Below the pieces are notes generated by a model. It saw only the letters and a list, made by a program, of their open reading frames with translations, was not told the DNA's origin and made no database searches. Of a DNA stretch of 64,000 nucleotides, positions 7,973-19,207 are shown in pieces. Made by a program: the position numbers and the translations under genes. Origin of the DNA: Candidatus Saganbacteria bacterium (GTDB lineage Bacteria; Margulisbacteria; WOR-1; XYC2-FULL-46-14; XYC2-FULL-37-10); NCBI GenBank assembly GCA_016223245.1, contig JACRPL010000003.1, positions 1 through 64,000 on the forward strand, given 5' to 3'. Numbering within the stretch: position 1 is the stretch's first letter; every line of letters starts with the position of its first letter.

Positions 7973-8314
7973 ATGATCAATGAAGAGAAAATTTCATTTG
8001 CAGACTTCCAGAAGCTTGATATAAGGATCGGGGAGATAAAAACTGCTGAAGACATCCCGGGCGCGGATAAGCTTTATAGGTTGACAGTCGATCTTGGTTT
8101 TGAAACGCGAGAATTGGTTGCAGGAGTTAAAGCTTACTATCCGAAAGAGGAGCTTATCGGGAAAAAAGTTCTTGTTCTTGCAAATCTTGAACCGAGAGTC
8201 ATTAAAGGCGTCGAAAGCCGCGGAATGATACTCTGCGCCCATAACGAAGACCGCTCAAAGCTTGTATTTACAACGCCTGTAAGCGATATCCTTCCCGGTG
8301 CGAAGGTTTCATAG
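7973..8314 (+). CDS. Free-standing MetRS-beta / CsaA-like tRNA-binding domain protein
   Basis: 113 aa matching the C-terminal EMAP/Trbp111 OB-fold domain of methionyl-tRNA synthetase: FADFQKLDIRIGEIKTAEDIPGADKLY, then VAGVKAYY, GKKVLVLANLEPRVIKGVESRGM and LPGAKVS. Stand-alone versions act as the beta subunit that dimerises MetRS and binds tRNA, or as the CsaA chaperone. The start at 7973 gives the domain without extra N-terminal residues and fits the TATAAT box just upstream. It sits between bioB and bioF with a 9-nt gap to bioF. No catalytic metG is in the window; the reason for the biotin context is unknown. Confidence 0.85.
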   Translation: MINEEKISFADFQKLDIRIGEIKTAEDIPGADKLYRLTVDLGFETRELVAGVKAYYPKEELIGKKVLVLANLEPRVIKGVESRGMILCAHNEDRSKLVFTTPVSDILPGAKVS

Positions 8315-8323
8315 CATCAAGCA

Positions 8324-11429
<3,106 letters not shown>

Positions 11430-11444
<15 letters not shown>

Positions 11445-11536
11445 ATCCCCTCTCTTAAAAAGAGAGGGGACTAAAAGAATGGTTTTTATTTCGGTTCCCC
11501 CTCTATTATTAAGAGAGGGGGCTAGGGGGTGAGTTA
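11430..11536. terminator. Palindromic element / bidirectional terminator between bioA and thiE
   Basis: Two perfect hairpins, CCCCTCTCTT-AAA-AAGAGAGGGG (11447-11469) and CCCCCTCT...AGAGGGGG (11497-11521), sit inside an outer inverted repeat AACTCA...TGAGTT. bioA and thiE converge here, so it probably ends both transcripts. It includes the bioA stop codon, which suggests that it arrived as a mobile palindrome and supplied the stop. Confidence 0.65.
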
Positions 11537-11546
11537 AGAGATTTCT

Positions 11547-12194
11547 TTATTTGAATCTTCTTATCTTATCGATGAAGGCTTTGGTCTCGGCTTTAACGTC
11601 TTTAGTTTTCGTAAGCGCTGTGACGACTTCCAGCTTTCTTGCTCCGGCTTTGAGGACTAGGTTTGCATTGTCGAGCTTTATCCCGCCCATAACAGTGAAG
11701 GGGATCTTTAGCTTTTTTTTCAAAATCTTGATATCTTTAAAGCCTATCGGCCTAACCGATGATTTTGTCCTTGTCTTAAAGATCGGGCCGAAGTTGACAT
11801 AATCGGCGCCATTACTCTCGGCTTCAAGAGCTTGCTCCAGGCTATGCGTTGATGCCCCGATCAGCAGGTCCGATGATATGCTTCGAGCGGTATCGATCGA
11901 CAGGTCGTTTTGCCCTAAATGCACTCCATCTGCGCCAATATCCTTCGCGATGTCTATGCGGTCGTTTATTATAAGCAATGCTTTATACTGGTTTGTAATA
12001 CTTCTGAAATCCGACGCCAATTTATAATAATCCTTATCGAGGATCTCCTTTTCCCTAAGCTGGACGACCTTTGCCCCGCCTTCAAGAACTTCTTTTAATA
12101 TATCGGTTGCGAGCCTGCCCGCACAAAACTCCGTCGTAATGACGGGATAAATATCGACTTTTTTAAATAATTTTTTCCTATCCGATAAATTCAC
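11547..12194 (-). CDS. thiE: Thiamine-phosphate synthase
   Basis: 215-aa TIM-barrel enzyme joining HMP-PP and the thiazole phosphate. Seen: YPVITTEFC, QLREKEI, LLIINDRIDIAKDIGADGVHLGQNDL (diphosphate and Mg site), GASTHSLEQALEAESNGADYVNFGPIFKT and VMGGIKLDN. I chose the GTG at 12194, which gives normal family length and overlaps the thiH stop by 17 nt. A longer frame from 12296 would add an N-terminus with no family match, embedded in thiH. It is the last gene of the leftward thiG-thiH-thiE operon. Confidence 0.9.
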   Translation of the reverse strand: MNLSDRKKLFKKVDIYPVITTEFCAGRLATDILKEVLEGGAKVVQLREKEILDKDYYKLASDFRSITNQYKALLIINDRIDIAKDIGADGVHLGQNDLSIDTARSISSDLLIGASTHSLEQALEAESNGADYVNFGPIFKTRTKSSVRPIGFKDIKILKKKLKIPFTVMGGIKLDNANLVLKAGARKLEVVTALTKTKDVKAETKAFIDKIRRFK

Positions 12195-13290
12195 GATCCC
12201 AATCCTTATATACGGGCTCGTAGCCCTTATTTGAAATTGATGCGGCGACATCCTGAAGGCTTCTCTTGTCGGAAACTTCGAATTGTTTTTCGGCATCCCC
12301 GATATTGCCGTATCCGCCGGGGTTTGTTTTTGACTCCGCGCTCATTTGGGTGATCCCAAGAGGTATCAAATTATCTCGTAGCGCTTGATCTTCTCTGGTC
12401 GATAAAGTTAGCCCGATCGTTGGCAAGAACAATCTTAAAGCGCAGATCAGTTGAACAAGTTCCCTGTCCGATACTTCAAATGGAACCTTGAAATTCGCCG
12501 CGGACGATTTTAATCTCGGGAACGAAACCGATATATGGGATTTCCAGAAAACTTTCTTTAAATATTGGGCGTGGCTCGCTAAATATATTGCTTCTTCCTT
12601 CCAATGGGATAGCCCAAGCAAAGTTCCAATACTGATCCTTGAAAAACCCGCACGGCCCGCTCTTTCGGGTGTTAATAATCTAAAATTGTAATCTGATTTT
12701 GGCCCTGATAGGTGGAATTTCTTGTAAACATCCCGGTCATAAGCTTCCTGATAAAGAGTCAGCGAATCGGCTCCCGCATTGAAAAGCTCAAGATATTCTT
12801 CTTCTTCGAGCGGAAAGATCTCTATTGCTATAGAATCGAATTGCTTGTGAAGCTTTGCAATGATTTCTTTTAGATATTCTTGGGTGATTTTGTCTTTCTT
12901 CTCTCCTGAAACCAGAAGAACATGCCTGAAACCTTTTTCATATAATATATTCGCTTCGGCAATTACTTCCGCAACTGAAAGCGAAATCCTTTTCCCTTCA
13001 AGTTTTTCGCTGAAACCGCAGTACTCGCAATGATTATCGCATTCGTTGTTTATATATAGCGGGGCATACATTGTGATCGTTCTGCCAAAATTTTTAAGCG
13101 TTTGGATATTCGCTTTCTGTGCCAATTCCTCAACAATTTTTGAAGCCGAATCGCAAAGCAATACGACGAAATCATTTATGTCCAGTTTGTCTTTGCCAAG
13201 GACCTTGCGAACCGCATTCTCGCTGCATTCTTTCGTATTCGCAAGAAGTGTTTTTGGATCGATCTTTTCAATTATTTCTATAAATGTCAT
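12178..13290 (-). CDS. thiH: 2-iminoacetate synthase (tyrosine lyase)
   Basis: 370-aa radical SAM enzyme that splits tyrosine to dehydroglycine for the anaerobic thiazole route. The cluster-binding cysteines C84, C88 and C91 are in [23 protein letters not shown], the biotin/thiamine-type C-terminal domain and [26 protein letters not shown] are present. The start overlaps the thiG stop (ATGA). Use of ThiH rather than the glycine oxidase ThiO fits an anaerobic lifestyle. Confidence 0.95.
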   Translation of the reverse strand: MTFIEIIEKIDPKTLLANTKECSENAVRKVLGKDKLDINDFVVLLCDSASKIVEELAQKANIQTLKNFGRTITMYAPLYINNECDNHCEYCGFSEKLEGKRISLSVAEVIAEANILYEKGFRHVLLVSGEKKDKITQEYLKEIIAKLHKQFDSIAIEIFPLEEEEYLELFNAGADSLTLYQEAYDRDVYKKFHLSGPKSDYNFRLLTPERAGRAGFSRISIGTLLGLSHWKEEAIYLASHAQYLKKVFWKSHISVSFPRLKSSAANFKVPFEVSDRELVQLICALRLFLPTIGLTLSTREDQALRDNLIPLGITQMSAESKTNPGGYGNIGDAEKQFEVSDKRSLQDVAASISNKGYEPVYKDWDREFIG

Positions 13291-14060
13291 CGTAAAAATC
13301 CTGTAAGCGGGCTTGAGGCTGCGGCATTATGCTTTGGCGCGCTTAATCCGACCAAGTATGCGAGCCTTCCTGCTTTTACGGCCAATTTGAAAGCTTCAGC
13401 CATAGCGGCTGGATCTGATGCGATAGATATTGCGGTATTTATCATTACCGCATCGGCGCCCATCTCCATAGCTTCGGCCGCGTGTGATGGCGATCCAATT
13501 CCCGCGTCAACGATCACAGGCACATTTGCCTGTTCGATTATTATTTCGATCGCGTTCTTGGCCTTTAGCCCTTGGTGAGATCCGATCGGGGACCCGAGCG
13601 GCATAACTGTTGATGCTCCCGCGTCTTCAAGTCTTTTTGCCAAAACCGGGTCGGCATTAATATATGGAAGGACAACAAAGCCTTCTTTTACCAATTCTTC
13701 TGTCGCTTTTAGTGTTTCTATTGGATCGGGGAATAGATAGCTTTGATCGGATGTGACTTCAAGTTTTATCCAGTTCCCGGCGCCTGTCGCTTTTGCAAGC
13801 CTTGCAATCCTAATTGCCTCTTCGGCGGTCCTTGCGCCGGAAGTATTCGGGAGTAGAGTATATTTGTCTTTGTCGATAGCGTCCAAAATATTATCGAATT
13901 TTCCGTTCAGATCGATCCTTCTTAAGGCAACGGTCACGATCTCGGCTTCAGATGCATCCAAAGCGGACTTGAGAGCATTATTTGAAGGAAATTTGCCTGT
14001 TCCAACAATAAGGCGTGATCCGAAAGTTTTATTTGCGATTGTGAGTTGGTCTTGCGCCAT
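13287..14060 (-). CDS. thiG: Thiazole synthase
   Basis: 257-aa TIM-barrel enzyme that builds the thiazole ring from DXP, dehydroglycine and ThiS-thiocarboxylate. Lys99 in [10 protein letters not shown] is the Schiff-base residue. [51 protein letters not shown] and [30 protein letters not shown] are all intact. A TATAAT lies on the minus strand at 14095-14090, about 30 nt before the start; I see no TPP riboswitch in that short leader. No thiS or thiF is in the window, so the sulfur carrier must be elsewhere. Confidence 0.96.
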   Translation of the reverse strand: MAQDQLTIANKTFGSRLIVGTGKFPSNNALKSALDASEAEIVTVALRRIDLNGKFDNILDAIDKDKYTLLPNTSGARTAEEAIRIARLAKATGAGNWIKLEVTSDQSYLFPDPIETLKATEELVKEGFVVLPYINADPVLAKRLEDAGASTVMPLGSPIGSHQGLKAKNAIEIIIEQANVPVIVDAGIGSPSHAAEAMEMGADAVMINTAISIASDPAAMAEAFKLAVKAGRLAYLVGLSAPKHNAAASSPLTGFLR

Positions 14061-14123
14061 TTGAGAGGGTTCCCCTTGTTTATGGGCGTATTATACCAAA
14101 AAATGGCCGATTCTTCCATAACT

Positions 14124-15464
14124 TTATAACGATATTGAAGCCTTGACTCCGACAAAGCTTGAAAGCTCGGGCACGGTCGTCGCCAATGTTTGATTAATCG
14201 AGCTGATACCCGATGGCGCGGCCAGCGACTTATAGAATGAGCTTAGCGCGGTTTGGTTTAATTTATAAATTATTCCAAGCTCGGACGACCAAGTGGTCCC
14301 CGGATATTCCTTGCCATATTTAAATGCCCCGTTCAGGGCCATATTTTCTTTTGCATAAAAACCGAATTTATCGGTTATCTTATGGCTAAAACTTATATCC
14401 AAATTATATGTGGCGTCCAATATCATTTTGTTGAAATTGTTCAGGTAAATTAGATTGAATTTTTCGATAGGCTGCCTAAAATCGCTTCCAACTTTCGAAG
14501 CCGAAAGCGTTACTTCCATATTTTCTTTCTTGATATTGATCCCGGACCGCAGCATCAATCCAGCCCTTGACCTAAAATTGCCGATCCCAAGCAAAAGATC
14601 CAAACTTACAAACGGGGTTGGGGTCGCGAATAAATAAACATCTCCACGCCAATCGGCGGCTTCGTTGTTGGAGAAATAGCTGGGGCTTAGGGATACCAAA
14701 GTCTTGCCAAAAAGCGGCAGAGGCTTTGTGACTCCCGATATTGTCGCGACTATCTGGTCTGCCGATACCGCGCCGGAAAGCTTGACCGAGTGGGCGATGT
14801 ATTCCACCTGTATGTCTAAATTTTTATAGGTAGCTTGTACCCCAACTCCTTTTTTTATCCTATTAAAGACCGCTAGATCGTCAAACGGGGTAACAAGATC
14901 GCGATGAACAATAGGGCCGGGGCCGAAAAAGACATGATATGTCCTTTCTCCCGACCTAAAATGGCTGTCGATATCGAACAGATCAAGCGTCAAGCTCTTT
15001 GGCGCTGCCCCGAATCCAGAATCCATAGTGTCAAAGTTGACCGAAACATCTCCCGATCGTCCTAATTTTTCAAAAATAGACAATTTTAATCCCCCATTAA
15101 TTATCGACGGCCATAATATTTCCTGATCATATGCGCCTTTTATCTTTGGTTTTTGGGGGTTTTCAGTTTCATATTTCAGGTCGGCCGTTTCGGCCTTTAA
15201 TTCTTCGAGTATCTTTTCAAGCCCCAGGTAATTCTCTTTGTTCTTCACGAGGTTCGAAAGAAAAACAGCAAGCTGTTCGCGAGTCATATATTTGAGTCCG
15301 CGGAAAGTGTTATCGGGGTACCCCGACGTTACACCTTCTTTTACGAGCTTATATACGGCCGATTCGGCCCAATGCTTGTCGGGGATATCTTTGAACTTGA
15401 ATTCATCAGCAAAACTTAAATTACAGAGAATGAATAATATCAGAAGCGATATCGATTGCCGCAT
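14124..15464 (-). CDS. SLH-domain outer-membrane porin (OmpM-like tether)
   Basis: 446 aa. Signal peptide (about 1-19, SLLILFILCNLSFA), then one SLH domain (about 22-66: FKDIPDKHWAESAVYKLVKEG, GYPDNTFRG, TREQLAVFL), a short coiled coil (about 70-100), and a C-terminal beta-barrel of about 340 residues rich in alternating strands. This order matches OmpM-type porins, which tie the outer membrane to modified peptidoglycan in diderms lacking Lpp/Pal-style anchors. Its first 44 nt overlap the 3' end of the glycosyltransferase gene upstream, so they are co-transcribed. Function is inferred from domain order. Confidence 0.8.
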   Translation of the reverse strand: MRQSISLLILFILCNLSFADEFKFKDIPDKHWAESAVYKLVKEGVTSGYPDNTFRGLKYMTREQLAVFLSNLVKNKENYLGLEKILEELKAETADLKYETENPQKPKIKGAYDQEILWPSIINGGLKLSIFEKLGRSGDVSVNFDTMDSGFGAAPKSLTLDLFDIDSHFRSGERTYHVFFGPGPIVHRDLVTPFDDLAVFNRIKKGVGVQATYKNLDIQVEYIAHSVKLSGAVSADQIVATISGVTKPLPLFGKTLVSLSPSYFSNNEAADWRGDVYLFATPTPFVSLDLLLGIGNFRSRAGLMLRSGINIKKENMEVTLSASKVGSDFRQPIEKFNLIYLNNFNKMILDATYNLDISFSHKITDKFGFYAKENMALNGAFKYGKEYPGTTWSSELGIIYKLNQTALSSFYKSLAAPSGISSINQTLATTVPELSSFVGVKASISL

Positions 15465-16539
15465 TTGGGCGCCTTGCCTTTTTAATATTGTTTTGGATCT
15501 TTTTGTATTCAGCCGGGGCCTGCAGTTCTTTTATAATATCCAATACGACTTTTGGATCCTTTGTTACGCGTCCCACATTGTTTTTAACGACAAACTGTAC
15601 ATTACCTTCCTCTTGTCCTGGAAGCCATGAGGTTACAATGATCGGCAAGTTCATTGCAAGAGCTTCGGCAATTGTCCCCGGCCCTGCTTTTGTGATGATG
15701 AGGTCCGATTGCGACATGATCTTGGGCACTTGGTCCGTAAAACCGTAGATCTTCATTTTTACCCTGCAATCTTTTTGTTTTTTGATCAGTTTTTCTTCCA
15801 GCTTTTTATTGCGGCCCGAAATTATGATAAGTTGGACATTCAAATACGATCTTTCTATCTCTTCTATTATTTCGTACATGCCGCCGGCGCCTTCGCCTCC
15901 GCCCATAAGCAAGACAGTGAATTTTTTCGGGTCCAAACCGTCTTGTTTCCTTAGTGGCGCTTTGTCTTGAGGACCCTTTGAGAATTTAGGATCGATAGGC
16001 ATTCCGCGCACTTTGATTTTTTTCTGCGGCATCCCATATTTCATAGCCAGCTGCTTTGCGTCTTCTGTGGCAACAATGCATATGTCGACATCAGGCGTTA
16101 TCCATGCCCTATGCAAGGTCACGGGATCCATTACAACCACGACAAACGGGATCTTAAGGCCGCTGTCTTTTATAGCTTGAGCCGTCAAGTGGTTGACCAT
16201 CGGGTGTACGGATACGATGATATCCGGTTTCCCCTTTTTTATAAGTTTTGTGAGCTCTTTTAAAATAAATGGTCTGGAGATCTGTTCAAGTTGTTGGAGT
16301 TTCTTTTCGTCATCGAGGAAATAATAGAGCATTCCCCACATTTGCGGGGTGTATTTGATGACAGGGGAGTAGAGTTTTGCGAAAATATTGAGAAATCCGC
16401 TTAATTCGGAGAATACATCGATCATTTCCTGTTCAAAAGTATTTGGCTTAACAAGCTCCACCGAATTCATGAGAGCCTTTGCTCCGGCCCTATGCCCGCC
16501 GCCCGTGTCGGAGAAAAGATAAAGTATTTTTTTCTTCAT
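15421..16539 (-). CDS. MGDG synthase / UgtP-type glycosyltransferase (GT28)
   Basis: 372 aa. The N-terminal acceptor domain begins KILYLFSDTGGGHRAGAKAL, the glycine-histidine motif of diacylglycerol glycosyltransferases. VSVHPMV and VVVVMDPVTLHRAWI follow. The C-terminal GT28 donor domain carries LLMGGGEGAGGM, SGRNKKLEEKL, GFTDQVPKIMSQSDLIITKAGPGTIAEALA and LPGQEEGN. Likely product: a glycosyl-diacylglycerol made on the inner leaflet from a UDP-sugar. The upstream GalE-like epimerase could supply UDP-galactose. The sugar cannot be read from sequence. Confidence 0.85.
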   Translation of the reverse strand: MKKKILYLFSDTGGGHRAGAKALMNSVELVKPNTFEQEMIDVFSELSGFLNIFAKLYSPVIKYTPQMWGMLYYFLDDEKKLQQLEQISRPFILKELTKLIKKGKPDIIVSVHPMVNHLTAQAIKDSGLKIPFVVVVMDPVTLHRAWITPDVDICIVATEDAKQLAMKYGMPQKKIKVRGMPIDPKFSKGPQDKAPLRKQDGLDPKKFTVLLMGGGEGAGGMYEIIEEIERSYLNVQLIIISGRNKKLEEKLIKKQKDCRVKMKIYGFTDQVPKIMSQSDLIITKAGPGTIAEALAMNLPIIVTSWLPGQEEGNVQFVVKNNVGRVTKDPKVVLDIIKELQAPAEYKKIQNNIKKARRPNAAIDIASDIIHSL

Positions 16540-16550
16540 GAATGGGTCCC

Positions 16551-16571
16551 TCCTGCGACTAAAGTCGCGGT
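16551..16571. repeat. Dispersed palindrome, copy 2
   Basis: CTGCGACTAAAGTCGCGGTT, a hairpin of GCGACT/AGTCGC type between the glycosyltransferase and the epimerase. Related copies occur inside bioC (about 5916-5938) and after coaBC's start region (60044-60065). Confidence 0.6.
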
Positions 16572-16583
16572 TCCTCCCATAAT

Positions 16584-17498
16584 CTATTTATACCATTTGA
16601 GAGTTAATTTTAACCCCTTTTTGATATTATGTTTTGATTTGAAGCCGAATTCTTTCTTGATCTTTTTGCAATTGAGAACACTTCGGAACAATTCGCCTGC
16701 GCGGGCCGGGGCATAGATCGCATCTTTATTAAATTTTAGCAATTCTTTTAGTGTTTGGAAAAGCTCGTTTACTGAAACCCCTTTTCCTGTCCCAACGTTA
16801 TAGATATTGTTCTCGCCTTTTTCAAGTGCGATCAGGTTCGCGTCGGCCACATCTTTTACATAAATATAGTCTCTTTCCTGGTTCCCGTCGCCAAATATCA
16901 TAGGGGCTTCGCCCTTGAGCATTTTCCCGCAGAATATTGCAATAACTCCGGCTTCGCCTAACGGATCCTGTCTTGGGCCATAGACATTCCCGTAGCGCAA
17001 AACCGTATAATTTAATCCATAAAGGACATGGAATGCGTGAAGATACATTTCAATCGAGCGTTTTGTGATCGCGTATGGAGAAATTGGCTCTTGTGGATGA
17101 TTTTCATCTGCTCCCGACTTTTTTTCAACTTCTCCATAAATTGCGCCGCCTGTTGACGAGAAAATAACTTTTGCGACTTTGTTTTTTATCGCTGCATCAA
17201 GAAGATTTAGGGTCCCGATTTCGTTTACTTCCGCGTTATAGATAGGATCTGTTACAGATTTTCTAACATCGATCTGTGCCGCAAGATGGTTTATGACATC
17301 CGGCTTGAATTGAGCAACTATTTCATGGATTTTTGCCTCTCTAAGGTCAGCTTCGAAAAATTCCGCCTTATCGTTAATATTTTCCCTTTTGCCTGTTGAT
17401 AGATTGTCTATGATGCCGACTGTGTGATCTGCTTCAAGGTAAGCATCGACAATATTTGACCCGATGAATCCTGCTCCGCCCGTGACTAATATCCTCAT
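16584..17498 (-). CDS. NAD-dependent sugar-nucleotide epimerase (GalE-like)
   Basis: 304-aa extended short-chain dehydrogenase. The Rossmann GGAGFIGSNIVDAY is at the N-terminus; the catalytic Ser is in FSSTGGAIYG, and Tyr and Lys in PYAITKRSIE. LRYGNVYGPRQDP and DGNQERDYIYVKDVADA follow. Most likely UDP-glucose 4-epimerase or a close relative (UDP-glucuronate epimerase is possible). It is co-directional with the lipid glycosyltransferase and SLH porin, consistent with envelope glycoconjugates. Confidence 0.85.
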   Translation of the reverse strand: MRILVTGGAGFIGSNIVDAYLEADHTVGIIDNLSTGKRENINDKAEFFEADLREAKIHEIVAQFKPDVINHLAAQIDVRKSVTDPIYNAEVNEIGTLNLLDAAIKNKVAKVIFSSTGGAIYGEVEKKSGADENHPQEPISPYAITKRSIEMYLHAFHVLYGLNYTVLRYGNVYGPRQDPLGEAGVIAIFCGKMLKGEAPMIFGDGNQERDYIYVKDVADANLIALEKGENNIYNVGTGKGVSVNELFQTLKELLKFNKDAIYAPARAGELFRSVLNCKKIKKEFGFKSKHNIKKGLKLTLKWYK

Positions 17499-17519
17499 GA
17501 AGCTATTTTAGCATAAATT

Positions 17520-17639
17520 CGAATGGGAGTGGCGTCGCAAATAAAACGAATTTCCGGAGTTATCACGAATTTCTCAAATATTTGAGTGATTCGGGACTTT
17601 CCGAAATATTCGCAAAATTAGAGACGTTAATCCCATTCG
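17520..17639. repeat. 120-bp imperfect palindrome
   Basis: The outer arms CGAATGGGA (17520-17528) and TCCCATTCG (17631-17639) and the perfect core CTCAAATATTTGAG (17573-17586) share exactly the same centre, 17579.5. Intermediate blocks (CGAATTTCCGG against CCGAAATATTCG) also pair. It fills most of the space between two co-directional genes. It could be a MITE-like element, a structured leader for the epimerase gene, or a terminator, though no T-run follows on either side. Confidence 0.7.
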
Positions 17640-17677
17640 CGATTTTTCTGTTATTCGTTCTGCAATTTCTTTATAAT

Positions 17678-19207
17678 TTAACCGACATTGAATTTATATC
17701 TGATCATGTCGTCATTTGTTTCCGACACTTTGATCATCTGGTAGGGGAAGAAGACATTTGTGTCCGATTCGCGGATCGTCAGGTCCTGGAGCTTAATTTC
17801 AAGGTTGACGTCCGCAGGAATGACCCTTAAAGAGTTCAGGGGTTTTACGGCGTTTAGGGGCTGGGCCCAATTTTCGATGATGTGGCTTATTACTTCGCGC
17901 TTGCCTGTAAATTCTTCCCCGAATTCGGTCAAGATCGCCAGCAGCGGCTTGCCGAGCCTCGCTTCTTTTAACAGATTTATGCATCCGAGCAGTCCCAAAT
18001 GCTGCGACAAATATTTGCCTTCTTCTTTTTCAACAGAGCCGATATTTAACAGTATTACCTGGCAATCGCTGTATTCGCGGCCTATTCCTTCCATATATCT
18101 TGTATCGCCGGTGATGCCGATCTTTAAATTATTGCCGTTCTTATCCTTTATCGAGGTGTCTATAGTAAGGCCTATCGAGGATTCTTCGTTTGTCCACCTT
18201 TCTTTGTGGTACGCTTGCTTCACATGGATCGCGAACCCGTACTTTTCCTGCATGGATTGCCCTTCGATCTCGGTAACGTTGTTGCCAGGCACAAGCAGTT
18301 TGTAATTGATCTCCTTATTGCCGTATGGGTCGGTTGCCGACAACAGGCCGTGGAATTTCAGGAGAACGCCGGCTGATCCGAAGATATCCAGGACTTTTGA
18401 TTTTTTTTCCTGGTTATGATCGTTGAACTTTGCAAGGAGGGAGAGGATGCCTTCGACGCTTTCCGTGTGGTCGTCATGGTCGTGGGTTATTATTATCGCG
18501 TCGATATCGACGATCGAAAGCCCTATGCTCCTGAAGATATCAAAAAAATCGTATCCAGGGTCGATCGCGATGCTTTTGACTTCCCCGCGCCCGTTGCGGA
18601 GCGTCAGTAGATAACCGCCGCCCTGCGACAATCCCTGCGAGAATAAGGGAGAAGCCGAATTCCATTTGTGCAAAGTCCGCAGGACGTTCGCTCCGATCTT
18701 GTATTCGACCTGCCTTGCGGCATTCAAATCCTTGATGAGCTTGTCCTGGTTTTTCCTTATGATCTCTTTTGTCGGGAAAATGGTTTCTTCCATGTATGAT
18801 AGGGCCCTAAGCGACGGGGAATTGGGCGTTTTAACATGCAGGTCATACTGCTTGGCGGTCTTAAAATCATCATAAGCTTCTTTGAATCTTCCCTGGAGAA
18901 AACGGCTGATTGCACGGTAATAAGATGGGAGGCCAATGTTGCCGTGGGATTCCCTCATTTTCTTAAATAGCATGTCGTATATGATCTCGGCTTCGTGGTA
19001 GAGGTTGTCGTTTATGCATGTTTGGCCGAGGAGATTCCACGACGAAAAATCGTTCCCCTTTTCAGGATGGAGTTTGCCTAAAGTCTCAAGAAGGGCTTGG
19101 AAGTTCTTTTTTAGCCACTCTCTTCTTGTATTGTTCGGGAGCTTTGAAAGGTTTTCCCAGCTATTAGGATTATTTTCTTCTAAATAGATCTTTAATAGCT
19201 GGAACAC
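17678..19207 (-). CDS. TPR plus metallo-beta-lactamase-fold protein
   Basis: 509 aa. Residues about 1-175 are helical, TPR-like repeats (NLLGQTCINDNLYHEAEIIYDML, YYRAISRFLQGRFKEAYDDFK). From about 175 a metallo-beta-lactamase domain follows: IDPGYD, the metal motif THDHDDH at 241-247, a later YHKER, TGDTRYMEG (bridging Asp) and SQHLGL (last His). The motif set resembles RNase Z/phosphodiesterase-type members more than drug hydrolases. There is no signal peptide. The GTG start (19207) directly abuts the stop of the PorV-like gene. I do not know a characterised protein of this architecture. Confidence 0.75.
   Translation of the reverse strand: MFQLLKIYLEENNPNSWENLSKLPNNTRREWLKKNFQALLETLGKLHPEKGNDFSSWNLLGQTCINDNLYHEAEIIYDMLFKKMRESHGNIGLPSYYRAISRFLQGRFKEAYDDFKTAKQYDLHVKTPNSPSLRALSYMEETIFPTKEIIRKNQDKLIKDLNAARQVEYKIGANVLRTLHKWNSASPLFSQGLSQGGGYLLTLRNGRGEVKSIAIDPGYDFFDIFRSIGLSIVDIDAIIITHDHDDHTESVEGILSLLAKFNDHNQEKKSKVLDIFGSAGVLLKFHGLLSATDPYGNKEINYKLLVPGNNVTEIEGQSMQEKYGFAIHVKQAYHKERWTNEESSIGLTIDTSIKDKNGNNLKIGITGDTRYMEGIGREYSDCQVILLNIGSVEKEEGKYLSQHLGLLGCINLLKEARLGKPLLAILTEFGEEFTGKREVISHIIENWAQPLNAVKPLNSLRVIPADVNLEIKLQDLTIRESDTNVFFPYQMIKVSETNDDMIRYKFNVG

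Noticed and set aside
14061-14123. TPP riboswitch upstream of thiG
   Set aside because: The leader after the TATAAT is only about 30 nt and lacks the CUGAGA and other conserved TPP segments.
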